Shown in pieces: positions 1 through 18,717 of a DNA stretch of 42,666 bases. Position numbers and translations under genes: made by a program. Source of the DNA: Chromera velia (taxonomy: Eukaryota; Sar; Chromeraceae); the NCBI GenBank assembly GCA_018398765.1, contig JAHBMJ010000163.1, positions 2,501 through 45,166 of the forward strand, read 5' to 3'. The notes below the pieces were generated by a model. It searched no databases. It had not been told where the DNA came from and saw nothing but the letters and a program-made list of their open reading frames with translations. The stretch's first letter is position 1, and every line of letters begins with the position of its first letter.

Positions 1-1
1 G

Positions 2-643
2 ATGGAGAAAGAGAGAGAGGCAAAGACAGAGATGGAGAAGGAGAAACCAAAAGACGACGAGGAGATGGAAAAGGAACTTTCGTCTCTCACACCGTCTCCT
101 GCCCCATCCGCCTCTGCATCACCCCACAATTCCCCTTCCCCCTCACCCCCTCCCTTCAACCCGGTCCAAGAAGAAGGGCAGAAGAAGAAGACACAGGCAG
201 AACACAAGGAGACAGACACAGAGAGGAGATCGCCAGAAAAAATAGAAGAGGAGACAGGCGACCTTCAAGAGAACGAAGAGAAAAAAGAGAAACAGGAAGC
301 AGCAGATATTTCGGAGTCCACAGAAAGAGAGAAGGAAGGAGAAGGGGAAAACTCAAATTCAAACGATGGTCTCAGTTTCTCCATCTCCCGTCCGCGTCCC
401 CCCCCCCTGTCCTCCCAGTCGCCCCTCCCCCCCCTAGATTCCGACTCCCCCTCTCCCTCAGCCTCCCCCACGCCAACCCCATCTGAGGAAGCCAAACAAG
501 CCGAAGAAGAAGAAGAAGAAGGAGACGACGGATTTCAACTACGCGTCTTCGCAGATCCCTCCGCTTTCCTTGCAAGGGTCAGTCGGTCCCTCTGTATCCA
601 CACCACCACCATGCACAGATGGATGGACCTGAAGAGTGTTTAA
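2..643 (+). CDS. 3' part of an acidic low-complexity protein gene (5' end outside window)
   Basis: This reading frame is open from the left edge to a TAA at 641-643 and encodes about 213 residues. The composition is extreme: K/E-rich stretches alternate with S/P-rich ones, with an E run just before the last 40 residues. No domain is recognisable. The first ATG at base 2 is probably internal, because the low-complexity character begins at once and the frame could continue upstream. The frame also holds a consensus-like donor (GTCAGT at 578-583, phase 0) of the kind used elsewhere in this window. The true exon may therefore end at 577, with the final 20 or so residues being intron read-through. 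Function is unknown; a nuclear or disordered protein is the only guess the composition allows. Confidence 0.5.
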   Translation: MEKEREAKTEMEKEKPKDDEEMEKELSSLTPSPAPSASASPHNSPSPSPPPFNPVQEEGQKKKTQAEHKETDTERRSPEKIEEETGDLQENEEKKEKQEAADISESTEREKEGEGENSNSNDGLSFSISRPRPPPLSSQSPLPPLDSDSPSPSASPTPTPSEEAKQAEEEEEEGDDGFQLRVFADPSAFLARVSRSLCIHTTTMHRWMDLKSV

Positions 644-1683
644 TTGATTGATTGAGGAACTGAAGCTGTCTCTGCATGAAGGAAGATGCATCGGGCGGTG
701 CATGTCTGTTGGGATTAGAGACACAGAGAGAACGGAGAGGGGTCCCAGAAGGGGACTGTCAGACTGAATGACTTCTTCGTGCAGTGCTGGTTGGTTGACT
801 GACTGACCGGCAGAAGATTGGATGGAAACTCGGCATGCAGCTAGGGGAGAGAGGATCAGGCAGCCGCATTGAAGAAGGAAGCAAGGCAGATAGATCAGAC
901 AGATCCATTCATCGAATGAGAAAACAAATTATTTTCCTGACATCTCCGTTTCTTCCCTCGTTCGCTTTGACGCTTCCGAAATTTCGGTTGCCTCGTGCTT
1001 CTTTCTGTGCACATCTCTGTGTGCATGCGTCTGCATCTTGATATATCTGTGTGTGCATGTTATCTGTCAATGTGTAAATAAATAATGCTTGTTTGCAGTG
1101 GCTCGGCTGTGCGCTGGACATGAAAAGTGTCTGTGGCGTTGGTGGGGTTCGTTGTCGTCCCTTTCTTCTCATCCTCTCAGGAGGGAGGGTGGTGGAATTC
1201 GAGTGTGGTGCGTCTGTCTGTCTGTCTGTCTGTCTGTCTCCTTTCTTTTTCTGAATGAATGAATGAATGAGTGTCTGAAGAACGCATTGGCCAGGGGGGG
1301 CGTGGTGGAGTTGCAGCGACGAAAGACAGGTAGATAGATAGATAGATAGATAGATAGATGGTTCTTTTTCTTTCTCAATCCTCCTTCAATTCAGTGCCAG
1401 ACCTTCGACACACCTCCACACGACCTCAAAGTAACGCGAGAAAAAAGGGAAGTTTAGCTGCTGCATTCTGCCTCGATTATTCCCCCCCCCCTGCCGTGAT
1501 TGTCTGTGTGCAGCTGACAGCGCCGCCCTCCAGGGGGCCCGGCAGGTTCCTTTCGGCTGGCCCCACAACCTCCACAGGCCCCCCCCCGTCCCTGCAGACA
1601 CGGCACAACCCCGAAGGTGGGGGGTGGAGGGCAAGTGGCTTCCCCCCTCTCCTCCCCGCTCCCCGTGCCCCTGCACCACAAAC
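644..1683. other. Intergenic spacer with tetranucleotide microsatellites
   Basis: No supportable gene is visible. The stretch contains (CTGT)n near 1211-1239, (GAAT)n near 1252-1270, (GATA)n near 1329-1359 and C/G-rich runs near 1485-1625. It separates the left partial gene from the AP2-domain gene and should contain the 3' end of the first and the promoter of the second. Confidence 0.6.
1077..1082 (+). terminator. Candidate polyadenylation signal AATAAA
   Basis: A canonical hexamer lies about 430 bases after the stop of the left partial gene, in a T/G-rich context (TTGTTTGCAG follows). A single hexamer is weak evidence; it is listed because it is the first one downstream of that stop. Confidence 0.3.
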
Positions 1684-8756
<7,073 letters not shown>

Positions 8757-10034
8757 GACAGAAGAGGGAGGGGCAGTGTGGAACGGGGAAGGGAAAACGA
8801 GGGACTGACTGATCTTCATCATAAGGGAAGGAAATCGGTCGTTGCATAAAGACAGCGAACGGCGGGGGGCACTTCTTCCCTCTGAATTCGAGTAGTGGCA
8901 CGATCACCGGCCATGCAAGCTCTCCTCTTCACCATCCCGCTCACTCCCCCCTTTTTAAAGGAACATCAATTACAAACATCGGTAAACAACTTTTTTATTG
9001 TCGTTTTTTAGTCAAATTACAGGATGATGACGATAATGACTATGATAATATGATGATGATGGTGATCTAAGGGGTTCCTAGACCGGAGCCTAAGCACATA
9101 GATTTTCACATAATTTTACTACCATTTATAATGATTTATTTAATACTCACAATTTTTAAATTTTAAAAGTAATACCATACGCGTGACCGCTAATAGGTCT
9201 GCTAGTATTTTGGTTATTTTGCGGTCTGGCGGCCGCCTAGTCACCATTCTAATTTGATTATCCGGATGTGCGTAACAGTGTAAAATGTATTGCGTCTTCT
9301 GCTGTGTTAATAAACAGAGCTGTGGGAGGGGAAGCATTGATCAGACGCATTATGAAATATTATAATTAATATACATACGTGAGTGATTAAGTGATAAGTG
9401 ATAAGTGATTAGTGGTGCCCCAGAGCACTGTTACCGTTTTGTCTTATAGAGGTCGCCCCCGCAAACAGCAAGGGGGTATGCCTCACTCCTGAGGCTCAGA
9501 CCACACCCTGTGACCCGCCCGGTTGAACTTAATTTACATATGTTTGGGGGAGGTCGCTTTCATGCCTGGGCTTCAAGAACAGTCTATGCAGGTTCACTTA
9601 TATAGGCTCACGAAACTTTTAGTGAGAAGAAAACTCTCCGAGCGCATAGCTTATGTGAGAGAATATAAAGTCATCACTCAAAGAGCTACCGATTTCCTCT
9701 CGACTCGAAACATGTATCATGACATATCACGACCACTATACTTTGACAGCTAGTTCGACAAGACCAGGCTCTCTAGAGCGGCCATTTTTAGTACCGCGGT
9801 TCCCTCCAGGCCCCTCCGCGGCGGTGCCCCCTCCCATTTGGGACATGGCCCCATATACCGTCAAAACGGTTTTTTCTGTGCACCACAGGCGCCACAAAAT
9901 TTTTTTTAAGGTGTTTCAATGATAAATTTAATCAATTGCTGATCAATTTGGTTCAACTTACCTCAGAAAAGGTAAAGACCGGAATAATCACGCTGCGGTT
10001 CCCCCCTTTCTTCAAGGTTTTACAACCGCGGCAC

Positions 10035-10065
10035 GCCGCAGTGCGCCCTTCGGGCGCTCCGCGGC
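10035..10065. repeat. GC-rich hairpin with TTCG-type loop
   Basis: Inner stem GCGCCC (10043-10048) pairs with GGGCGC (10052-10057) around TTC, equivalent to a C(TTCG)G tetraloop. The outer stem GCCGC (10035-10039) pairs with GCGGC (10061-10065). More CCGCGG motifs flank it on both sides. Its role is unknown. Confidence 0.55.
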
Positions 10066-11476
10066 ACCGCGGCGTTTGACCGTAAACGCTGCGGTGTCTA
10101 GAAAGCCTGGACAAGACAACCGCGGCAATGCATGATTCATCGATCGTTAATTGTGTCTGCCAAACTGCGTCCCGCGGCCGGCCCCGCACCCGACGCGCAT
10201 GCGCCCGCCGCCCGCGCCGCGGGCCTTGCAGTCTCATGATGTCTCATGCATATCTGGAGTCTCACAAATGTCTCATGCAATCTCATGCATGTCACAAGCT
10301 TAATTGTGAGTGTCTGGTTAAACTATGGTTAAACTGTACATAGCTCAGCATCTCAGTGCCAGCAGTTTTTTTTTTAATAAGTACCTCCATGTACGGCCTG
10401 CTTGCTGTTTATGCGATGGTTGCAGAAAAGCGAAATTCAAGATCGCGATAAGGTTATTTTGCATCTTTCCGGGGCCGGCCAGGTCTATAAAGGTCGAAAC
10501 AGCCAGTCAGAAGTGAGGGTTATCGTGTGGGTGATGGTGCTGATGCACTCGATCACAGGATGAAACGAGGCGCCAGGTTGCTCGACATGACATGATCGCA
10601 AATGGGTCGCAGGTTGGAGCCAAAAGACGATCTGTCTCTCGTACCTTCCCCCACGAAACTTAGTGGTCAGTTGCCTCCTACCGCCTCCAGACTTCTGCCG
10701 TGCAGTTATTTGTTGTATCGTCTCAGCGGAAGCTCCTGTTTACCTGGAAGCTTGCTCGAACAAGTGAGTCAGTCGTCGAGGTGTTGGTGCGGGCCGTGCA
10801 CAGTTGCTCATCTGCCATTTTCTGCAGTCTCTCGGAATGATACTTTTCCCCATCAGACTGGATTGTTGTTTATTCTGTGCTGGAAAGCGTTGCTGGGGGT
10901 GGGCGATGCAGGGGGACAAGCACGTAAGAAACAGAGTTTGTGCTTGGTGCTCTGGAAAGAAAGAGTTGCGCCTGGCAGACGAAAGCAGAATCTTGGAGAT
11001 ACAGTCAGACATCCTCGATATGTTTTCAAGTTGTGACGGAGCATTGGATGGATCCCACCCTCAAAGTTGGGCTAAGCAGATGCAGCGGTGTACCATTTGA
11101 GTTGTGCGTGTATGCATGGTAGTTTGCACCTATGGGTCCTGTCTCTCTCTGTGGCTGCCAGCGAGTGTTGGAACATTGCTTCATGCGTTTTTTGCGAACT
11201 TCAATCTGCATGTCTGCCTGCCGGTTGCACGTCTTACTCCAGCAGTGCAGCGAGGTGACTGGGCAACCTTCTGTCGTGTGTGAGTCCACCCGCTCGCTTT
11301 TCTCTGCCTTGCGTTCTTTCTCTCTCTGTCTTGGCTTAGGTACCCTGCGGCTAGAGGGGACCTGAGGGCAGTGGGGTTCAGTCCAGGCAGCTGTTGCTTC
11401 CGAGAGGCTAGATTGTGTTTCAATGAGTATGTGTGTGCGTAGAAGTGACTATCGTTTTTAAGACTCTGTGTGGATG

Positions 11477-11480
<4 letters not shown>

Positions 11481-11560
<80 letters not shown>

Positions 11561-11630
11561 GTGTGGTTGTGTGTCTAAGTGCGTGTCCTGTGCGTTTGCG
11601 TGTGTGTGATAGAGTGTGTGTGTGTGTGAT

Positions 11631-11672
<42 letters not shown>

Positions 11673-11735
11673 ATAGAGTGTGTGTGATTGTGTGTGTGAT
11701 AGAGTGTGTGTGGGCGCGCGCGCGCGCGCACGAGT
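11481..11735. repeat. Compound (CT)n(GT)n(GA)n(GC)n microsatellite
   Basis: Blocks of CT, GT, GA, GTGTGATAGA and finally (GC)n follow one another. The unit GTGTGTGATAGAGT recurs several times between 11600 and 11710. Long HTHTHT frames on the minus strand are repeat artefacts. Confidence 0.9.
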
Positions 11736-12157
11736 GTGGGTGTGGGGTACGTGGGTGTTGGGGAGCGGAGACGTACACTTATGACAAAAAATGATGAAGC
11801 ATGCATGTTGCGTTAGACGGGAATTGGGATTTTCTTCTGTGTGCAAGGTATGTGCTCAAGCAGGCCTTTTGGAATAGGAAAGGAAGCTTTTTGTGAAGAT
11901 TTTTGGTTGCTGTCATCTTCAGCAGGGCGGCATTTGTGTTGGTGCTTTTGCAAAGGTTTTTTGTTGCTCTTGCATCTGTCACGTGCTTTTGTGTTTCTCT
12001 TAGGGGTGTCAAGGCCTTTTTTCTCTCAAAGAAGGCTGTCAAGTAAAAGAGTACCAGCGGGAGTGAAAGACATCGTGGAGAGCGGAGGTGGCATCGACAG
12101 TTAGCAGCGTAATTGAGTAAACTTCGACAGCCGCACACTCATACAAGCATGCACAAA

Positions 12158-12160
<3 letters not shown>

Positions 12161-12202
<42 letters not shown>

Positions 12203-12203
12203 C
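12161..12203. repeat. (GA)n microsatellite
   Basis: About 20 GA units with one GC interruption, in a region without genes. Confidence 0.9.
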
Positions 12204-13410
12204 AAGCAGATAGGGTTGAGGGAACACAACTTTTTGTTTTCTAAGGATATCTAAAGGAGAAAATGTAGAGCTGAATGCAGGATTCGTTCCTTTCTTGTTG
12301 CCTAGGTTCGTTGATTCATTCTCTTGTGCACTCCATTCACCTTTCCCCCCCTTTTTTGTTCTCTTTTTCTTCATTGCGTCATGTCGCCTCCGAGTCGGAG
12401 CATGAGTAGGTGCAACAGATTTTGCCAGGCCTCCTTGTCGTTCTGGCTTCGTTTGTCTGACCAGAATCAAGTGGATGAGATGCTCGTCGATCGTTCCTGT
12501 GAGTCTCTGGAACTATCATGACGGAACGAAGGCGTGCAGGTCTCGAGGGCGTGTCTCACTGATTGATCATCCACTTGCAGCGGTATCCTTCTCCTTCTTG
12601 TACAAACCACTTTACCATCGATTGCGTTCTCGAGCACGGACAAGGATGTCAAGGAACAATTTGTTTACAAGTTCAATTTGTTTTAATTTGTGCTATAGAA
12701 TTTATGTCTAGGTCTGACCTGTAAAGTGGTCTCTAGAGTGGTCTTTATAATACCCCAGATAATATCTGATGCAGCGTAATGCAGCGCCCTTGCTTTCGCG
12801 CCTAGCTGTTTGCATTCAATCAATATTGAATTTTTATGTCGCTTCTAAATTTTATGTTTTAGTCTGTGAAATCTATACTATATATAAAAAATAAAAAATA
12901 AATGGTTGTTTTCAGGCAACTAGTAACTTAGTAGTAAGGCAGCTTCTAGGGCAGCTTGAACACTCTGACACTATATGTATGGCCATTAATTTCTTGGGGA
13001 ATGTTATAAGGGAGGAAATGTGCTAGCTCCATCAGCCTCCATGCTGCTATAGCCATTCAATATATGCATAGATATCTCAATTACAAAGATATAAGATTAA
13101 ATTAAATACAAATAATTTTGACTAGAATTTTGAGCAGTAGGCCTATAGCGGTGGGCACTCTACGCCTAGCTCTACGCTAGAGTCTACCTTATCCGTAATA
13201 GTGATAGTGATTTATAATCGCTGCCGGGTACTCTAAGTTAAACACTGACAATGAATTAACACTGTCTGTTATTTCTTATCTATTTATTTTTTTTAACATT
13301 CTTGTAACCAAATCTTGTTTTCAACATTATTCATTTGATCTAACAGTGTCTGGTAAGACTAGTGATAAGAACAGGTAGCTAGCGATACTTTAACATACTA
13401 CCAAGATATA

Positions 13411-14690
13411 GCTGGACTCGGAAGGCCTGGCTAGTGACCATGTTTGATTTGATTTGATTTGATTTAATTTGAGGTAGCGCTTAAGCTCAAATCAAATATC
13501 CAGTCAGGGAGGACCTAGTGTTTAAAGACCTATCAAATATGATCAAATATTTGATTAATATGACTTTCAACCTCAAATATGAAGGTCCCGAAAAAACTTT
13601 TGCAAGTACCGATCCGTCACGCATGCTGATTCAAATGAAAAAACCTAAATCTTGATGGTTTGCTCTTAAAAAAAAACGTTTTGAGCTGCACTGAAATTGA
13701 CGTTTCACCCCCTTTTACTTCATGCAGAGGTAAACCGATCAGCTGAACGTTTTCCCGAACAGCTGTATTAACTTTTCTGGTGCTGGAACATCTTTTACGG
13801 CCCCCTTTTTGAGCGTCTGCAAACATTTTACACCCCGTAAAGACATGTCACACAATCCGACAGGGTCGAACGGGAAGAAGGAGGCATTTATTTTTAGAAC
13901 CGGGTACGCAAAAAAAATATGGTCGGTGCAAAAGGGGGCAAATGTGATTCAGTGTCAGGTAAAAATACAAGGAGCCGAGGGGGAAGGAGAAACTATTTGT
14001 GGCTGTGAGTATGCAGCAGCAGCAACCAGTTCTTTTCAAACCCACCTCATCAATCAGCATGGCTTGATGATCACGTCTGACAAACATGTGCAGCTGCTCC
14101 AAGAAAGACAGGAGAAGTGGTCGGAGGGGGCGGGAAAGCCAGAGAAAAAGCTCTCAGCAGCTCCCACCACCGATCGATTCGATTCACATTGAAGAAAGTG
14201 ATCATGAAGAAGAGGAAAAGGAAGTGGCATAAAGCTGAGTGATTGCCACCTCAATTTTGGTACGTGCTCTAACTTTATCGTATCAACAAAAAGTCATATG
14301 CAATTTCAAATCCATCAATTTTACGTTCTTAATCTCTATTAGTTACATAATTAGTACTAGAGTGAGTCTCAGTGACTAGTATATATACACTGCCACACAG
14401 GCATATTTTTTTTATAATTATAATTATAATTTATTATATATATATATATATATATTTTTTAAAATTTTTGAAACACACATCAGAAATGTTCTGATAACTA
14501 TTGTCATGAGAAAAATGATTAGAGTGACAGTAAATCAGTGACTCAGTGAGGAACCCTAAGAGGTTAACCTCAAATCTCACCCCAAATATCAAATATTTGA
14601 GGTTGAAGCTCAAATCAAATCAAATCAAATCAAATATAATTAAATCAAACATGGTCACTAGGCCTGGCGCAGAACCTAGCAGTGCTAGCA
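13411..14690. mobile_element. Inverted-repeat element, probable hAT-type transposon remnant
   Basis: The left end contains GGCTAGTGACCATGTTTGAT followed by repeated TTGAT units (13429-13470). The reverse complement of the right end (about 14605-14668) reads CCTAGTGACCATGTTTGATT with the same repeated units. A second inner pair, TTCAACCTCAAATAT near 13566-13580 and its complement near 14590-14606, shows that the inverted repeats are long. Between them lies an ORF with a BED-like zinc finger, a domain found at the N terminus of many hAT transposases. No DDE catalytic core is present, so the element would be non-autonomous or decayed. Exact ends and target-site duplication were not resolved. Confidence 0.55.
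13845..14192 (+). CDS. BED-like zinc-finger ORF within the inverted-repeat element
   Basis: The ATG at 13845 opens a 115-residue frame. It contains KKIWSVQKGANVIQC, then ICGCEYAAAATSSFQTHLINQHG, resembling a BED finger: aromatic start, cysteine pair, then His-x4-His preceded by a TSSF segment. The cysteine spacing is not perfect (C-x-C rather than the usual C-x2-C), so zinc binding is uncertain. After the finger the protein is basic and ends at a TGA; the DNA just beyond still reads as K/E-rich in another frame, which suggests a truncated or frameshifted transposase N terminus. It is likely a transposon relic and not a host gene. The start was chosen as the first ATG in frame. Confidence 0.45.
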   Translation: MSHNPTGSNGKKEAFIFRTGYAKKIWSVQKGANVIQCQVKIQGAEGEGETICGCEYAAAATSSFQTHLINQHGLMITSDKHVQLLQERQEKWSEGAGKPEKKLSAAPTTDRFDSH

Positions 14691-15017
14691 CAAAACGAAT
14701 GAATCAATTTATAAGTGAATCAATATAAATTTTAAAATTTAAATTTAAATTTTAAATCTCTATATATAAGTTCTATGAACTTTTCCTTTTAACTCACGTT
14801 ATCTAACTTTGAAACAGTTGTTAAACCATGGTGTAGCCTTGCTTTAGGCTTTGCTCTAGGCCTTGCTGTACCTTGTTGTGGTGTTTTAGTAGCATATGTA
14901 GTAAACAATTAGCATTTTCGCCCTCTCTTGATTATAGTAGACGACTCCAGTAAGACATCAGTCCTAAAATAACAATCATTTCTTTTCTTATTGACTCTCC
15001 CCTTCTCGGCCCGTCTT
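14691..15017. other. AT-rich spacer 3' of glutathione synthetase
   Basis: No gene is seen. The first part (to about 14770) is nearly pure A/T with a palindromic AAATTTAAATTT stretch. The rest is the region downstream of the minus-strand gene that stops at 15018. Confidence 0.5.
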
Positions 15018-15867
15018 TTAGTGTGCCGGGGCGACTAATGGAGAATCCACCACAGAGAATCCGGTGGCGACGCCTCCCTCATCGACGCCCTCGGCCTTCG
15101 TTCTGACCAGGTGACCAACCAGCCGAAAGTCCAACGCCCCCGATGCATCCGAGTCCCACACTGAGGCGGGGCCCTCGCTGCACGAACATTTAAAAAAACA
15201 AAAACACGCTTCTGTACGGAGGAAGTGTGAAACCTGTTCACGAAGCCTTCCGCATCAGTCGGCCAAAACAGACCAACAAGAAGAGACGCCCCTGGACGGA
15301 CATCTTGGGTTGCCTTGAACTTGACTCACTTTCTGTTTGTCTTCTTTCCGGCATGCCACTTTTCTCTTATACAACCGCAAACTATTATATGTTTTCGCAA
15401 CAATGACAACCTCTCTGCCTGACTCACGGAATTAACTGACCAAACAGATGTGCTGTAAATTCCCAATTCAGAGATGCCCTTCATGAGAATGGCTGACGGC
15501 GGTGTCCCCATTTGAGCAGACCTGAGGAGGCGAGGCACATGCAGGCACACAAGGAGGCCGAGAGAGTGCGTCTAGGACAAAGACGAGAAACGAAGAGACA
15601 AAAAGTGATCCGCAGATCATAGAGAAGAACACCACAGGGGGGCAAAAAGAAAAACTTCTCTTTCAGCAAATGTACGTTTTTTCGAAACAAACCCTTGCTT
15701 TCTCACTGGGCATCCTTTCCATGCGCAGACCAACTCCACGCATTCACGTACCACCTCTCCACCGCACGCATCGTTTCCTGCACTCTGCTACCAATCCTCT
15801 GCCTCTCTCCCCTTTCTTCCAGAGCTTTTGCATGCAAAGCACGTACACGCACGCACGCACGCACACA

Positions 15868-15903
<36 letters not shown>

Positions 15904-17504
15904 ATACTGTCAACCCCCTGACTGACTGACTTACACTGACTGACTGACTGACTTACACTGACTGACTGACTGACTGACTGACTGACTTACACTGACTGAC
16001 TGACTGACTTACACTGACTGACTGACAGACTGACTGACTCACTGACTGACTGACTGCCTGACCGATCGAATGCCAGAGTCGGGAGCGTTCTTGGTCTGAT
16101 CTTTTGCATGAGGATGAACTGCCAGAGGGCCTCTCTGTCCCCCTGGAGGGCCGCCGTGATGGCTGCACGCACAAGAAGGAATGAATGAATCAAAGACCCC
16201 GCAGAGGCAGGCGTCTATCTTGCAAATAAGCAGAGGAAGAAATGACGCACGCACAAGAAGAAATGAATGAATGAAAGACCCCGCACAGGCAGGCGTCTAT
16301 CTTGCAAATAAGCAGAGGAAGAAATGACGCACGCACAAGAAGAAATGAATGAATGAAAGACCCCGCACAGGCAGGCGTCTATCTTGCAAATAAGCAGAGG
16401 AAGAAATGAACATGTACAAAGACCAACGTATGTGCATACGACAATGGCAAAGTAAAATGATATGGCATGTTCTGAGAGAAAGACTGAGAAAGACAAACAA
16501 AAAGAGAAGTGTGAAAAGTCAGATACATGGATGAGAAAAATAGTGAAGGGGAAAACATGGAAAAAGGTCACTGAGAGAGAAAGGAATGGAGGGAGGGAGC
16601 AACATCGGTTTTTTCCTCCTTCATGTTTTTCTTCTGCATCTACATTTTCACTTTCTTTCTGCAGCTAGGCTGACTGACCAGCTCCATGGAGGTTATTCCC
16701 CCCCCCCTCTCTCTGGGGTTTGAGGACATAGCGCCCCGGTTCCCTCTCTGCGTGCTGGAGAGCCTCCATCTGCCTTTTGTGCTCTCTGCGGATTCACAGT
16801 CTTGCTTGGGTCACATTGTCTGACATTGTCTAGCTATCTTCCGGCCAAATTTTGTTTCCATGGGCCCCGCACGGACCCCATGAATGGGATGGAAAATTTT
16901 GATGCGTCCTTTCCAAATCATTCAAGGGCACTGGTCTCTGTCTGTGGATCTTGCAAGAGCCTGTCAGTCAGTCGACTGAAGAGAAGAGAAGTGCCCAAAC
17001 GGAGGCAGGAAAAAAGGGATTGATGCCAGGATAGTCCCATCAGTTGAATGTGAGCCCTTAGGAAAAGAGGGGAAAAGGGAAGACTTCACGGAGACGCGAA
17101 TTCACGCTGAACAGCTAGACGAGAAGAGAAAAGCAGCAAGAGAGCAAAGGATAGCTTGAAGAACAAAAATGCAAAACCAAGAACAGACAGTCCGCTCTCT
17201 CAGACAAAAGCCTTACAGACAGAAAGACGTACAAAGAAAGACCTTGAAGAAATACACACAAAGAAAGAAAGAAAGAAAGAAAGAAAGAAAAGAACCAAAG
17301 AGCCTCACTGACTGACTGACTGACTGACTCCTCCCCAATCTCCCCAATCTCCTTTTCAGACCTCATGAGGGTCTCTCCGGGATCTACCTGAAATGCGTGT
17401 CAAGGCAAAATAAACAAAGGCACATGCACAACCACAAAGCACCCACACATTGCATCAAGGATATTGCATGGACAGACAAGTGCGTGCGTAATCTTGGACT
17501 CATA

Positions 17505-17559
<55 letters not shown>

Positions 17560-18146
17560 ACCTCATGAGGCCCTCTCCGGTTTCTCGAATCCAGAGAGGG
17601 CGGTAGGGCGGTAGGGAGGGAGGGGGGCGGCTTCCTTTTCCTTCGATCTGTTCTCTGTTCGAACAGGCCAACCCCACCCCACTGACCTGCAATGCAAAGC
17701 AGGCCCTCAGAGCCTCTATGGAGTCATTACATACATACAGCATGAAAATGAATCCATACACTCACCTGCAATGCAAAGCAGGCCCTCAGAGCCTCTATGG
17801 AGTCATTACATACATACAGTATGAAAATGAATCCATACACTCACCTGCAATGCAAAGCAGGCCCTCAGAGCCTCCCGTTCCCTCTCGTCAGACACGAATC
17901 GGGAGAGAATAGAGGGAACGCACCACAGCTGTTGGATCTGCAGACACAATGAACGAATGAATGAATTGATCATCTCTGTCTCTCTTTCTTTGTTTGATTT
18001 CAAGGGGCCCCAAACGTGCAGAAAGAGTTGTTCGTCGAATCTGGCACACATTCCCGCATGTATGCGGTCGCACAAAAATAAGGGGAGTGAACAAAAAGAA
18101 AGACAGAAACAAAGAAAGACAGAAACAAAGAAAGACAGAAACAAAC

Positions 18147-18177
<31 letters not shown>

Positions 18178-18178
18178 A

Positions 18179-18209
<31 letters not shown>

Positions 18210-18242
18210 AGAAAGAAAGAAAGAAAGAAAGAAAGAAAACAA

Positions 18243-18273
<31 letters not shown>

Positions 18274-18660
18274 ACAAAAAGAAAGAAAGAGAAAAGCCGA
18301 CATCCGCCTGCTGACCTTTTTGCATCCCACTAATTGTGCAGGGACGGAAGGACACTTGGCGGCGTCTGACCACTCAACCAGCCTCCGAATGTTCCAGAAC
18401 CTGAACAGACAGAGAAAGGGACCACGAGGTGAGAAGAGAGAAAGGGAGAACGAACACACACCAGCAGCTGAAATGAGATGAAACGAACAGAGAGAGAGGG
18501 AGAGGGAGAAAAAGAAAGAATACCAGACACGCAGAAATTCATCGAGGGGATTTTGTCAGAGGAGGCAGCAGCCATAGGGGGGCGAGCATCCTCGCGTACG
18601 GAGATAGGGGGAGCCTGATAGTTTAGACACGCGCTCACAAAGCCAGATCTGGGGCCCTCA

Positions 18661-18717
<57 letters not shown>

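Larger units (their letters stand above)
8757..13410. other. Gene-poor region with AT-rich island and GC-rich patches
   Basis: No protein gene could be supported: ORFs here are under 150 codons, match no known domain and do not join in phase. About 8940-9430 is AT-rich with GATGAT-type repeats at 9025-9070. An AATAAA at 9309-9314 lies 553 bases after the AP2 gene stop and could be its poly(A) signal. About 9770-10240 contains GC-rich patches with CCGCGG motifs. About 10240-10300 has several TCTCATG repeats. From 10500 to 12650 the composition is mixed, and after 12650 it turns AT-rich again. The stretch looks like decayed transposon DNA and spacer. Confidence 0.5.

Noticed and set aside
9490-9545. 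Stretch GTGACCCGCC...GAACTTAA...CATATG resembling the start of large-subunit rRNA
   Set aside because: The flanking sequence on both sides does not resemble rRNA; the short match is probably chance.
11420-11846. HTHTHT-rich minus-strand frames
   Set aside because: Translations of GT/GA microsatellites, with no domain and no splice partner.
16163-16408. CRISPR-like array
   Set aside because: Units are contiguous with no unique spacers, in a eukaryotic intron.
18520-18665. Minus-strand segment [17 protein letters not shown] as a glutathione synthetase exon
   Set aside because: Exons 8 and 9 join directly in phase and align to the family without a gap, so this segment is intronic.
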